A stretch of DNA of 64,000 nt. Source: Nesterenkonia pannonica. Its GTDB lineage: Bacteria; Actinomycetota; Actinomycetes; Actinomycetales; Micrococcaceae. The notes beneath the pieces were generated by a model. The model was not told where the DNA came from and did not search any database. It saw only the letters and a list, made by a program, of their open reading frames with translations. Numbering within the stretch: position 1 is the stretch's first letter; the number at the start of each line of letters is the position of its first letter. This document shows, piece by piece, positions 63,714 through 64,000 of this stretch. The translations under genes were made by a program, and so were the position numbers. The stretch covers positions 1,426,001-1,490,000 of the forward strand of contig NZ_CP080575.1 of the NCBI RefSeq assembly GCF_019575955.1, read 5' to 3'.

Positions 63714-64000
63714 TCACAATGGTGTGCCGCTGCGCTGCCATTCGTTCCACATGTGCTTAAGGTCCCATGCCTCTTCGGCCTGCAGGAGACTCCTCGGGCG
63801 CCGGTGCGGCGGATGCGCCCGCGGATGATCATCAGGCGGGTGCCGAAGAGCAGGGGGCCGTTTCCTGTGCGTCCTCGAAGAACGTGGTGTCGGCACAGCC
63901 TGTGCCGTCGTCGAGGCTGATGAACACCGTCCGCTTCCCGGAGCGCATCGGCGGGGTCTGGGTGGCCACCCGGATTCCGGCGACGAGCACCTCGGTGTTG
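63714..64000 (-). CDS. dnaE2: Error-prone DNA polymerase DnaE2 (ImuC), C-terminal end, partial
   Basis: Only the last roughly 95 residues are in the window. The OB-fold region reads VLVAGIRVATQTPPMRSGKR, then TVFISLDDGTGCADTTFFED and, after one-base shifts near 63850 and 63795, LLFGTRLMIIRGRIRRTGAR and LQAEEAWDLKHMWNEW. These match the C-terminus of alpha-type polymerases used in SOS translesion synthesis with ImuA/ImuB. The rest lies beyond 64000. Confidence 0.82.
   Translation of the reverse strand, partial: TPRCSSPESGWPPRPRRCAPGSGRCSSASTTAQAVPTPRSSRTHRKRPPALRHPPDDHPRAHPPHRRPRSLLQAEEAWDLKHMWNEWQRSGTPL

Overview
This window is a high-GC actinobacterial chromosome segment, most likely Micrococcales. 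The evidence is the classic order rpsT-lepA-hemW-DUF3097-hrcA-dnaJ-rsmE-phoH-ybeY-corC-era, the aro and pyr operons, mihF (actinobacterial IHF), DUF3097, DUF349, an Rpf-type secreted transglycosylase and an imuC/dnaE2-type polymerase. A Nesterenkonia/Arthrobacter-like genus is a guess. No tRNA, rRNA, CRISPR array or insertion sequence was seen.

Layout. 0.2-12.1 kb (+): translation and stress genes, with a CIRCE element in front of hrcA-dnaJ. 12.1-15.3 kb (-): aspS and hisS. 15.4-23.9 kb (+): DUF349, mltG, aroE, aroC, aroK, aroB, efp, nusB. 24-35.6 kb (+): a tightly overlapping pyrimidine operon (pyrR, pyrB, pyrC, a membrane protein, carA, carB, pyrF), then mihF, gmk, rpoZ and coaBC. pyrR has a PyrR-binding leader that can hide its own ribosome-binding site. 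35.6-42.7 kb: an accessory catabolic cluster made of a substrate-binding lipoprotein, an amidohydrolase, a MarR regulator, and a MaoC-SDR-acyl-CoA ligase-acyl-CoA dehydrogenase operon. Its two divergent promoters share one palindromic operator. 42.7-48.3 kb: priA, an alpha/beta hydrolase and leuS. 48.2-52.7 kb (-): a YbfB-type MFS protein, a TauE/SafE permease, a quinone oxidoreductase and an MHS-type symporter. 53-59.1 kb (+): a split biotin-dependent carboxylase (carboxyltransferase, biotin carrier, biotin carboxylase) with a thiolase and a two-subunit CoA-transferase, closed by a LacI regulator (-). 60.3-64 kb: comEA and comEC (+), rpf (-) and the end of dnaE2 (-).

Most long genes appear broken, but the breaks are not random. 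(1) At 31 places where protein-family knowledge requires the palindrome GCCGGC, the sequence reads GTAAGC, GCTTAC, GCTTAAGC, GCTAGGC, GTTAGC, GTAGGC or a similar string. The result is Ala-Gly to Val-Ser or Ala-Tyr changes, in-frame stops (efp, carB, priA, the BCCP gene, comEC, TauE) or +1/+2 shifts. (2) G5/C5 runs repeatedly read as G4/C4. I read both as systematic long-read base-calling errors. The first is probably the footprint of a native DNA modification at GCCGGC, which would be the most interesting biology in the window. The broken genes are therefore annotated as single, probably functional CDSs with the break positions noted. I saw no decisive evidence for a wholly new multi-gene system. 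The best candidates for new biology are the modification footprint, the MarR-controlled catabolic cluster and the split carboxylase-thiolase-CoA-transferase operon.
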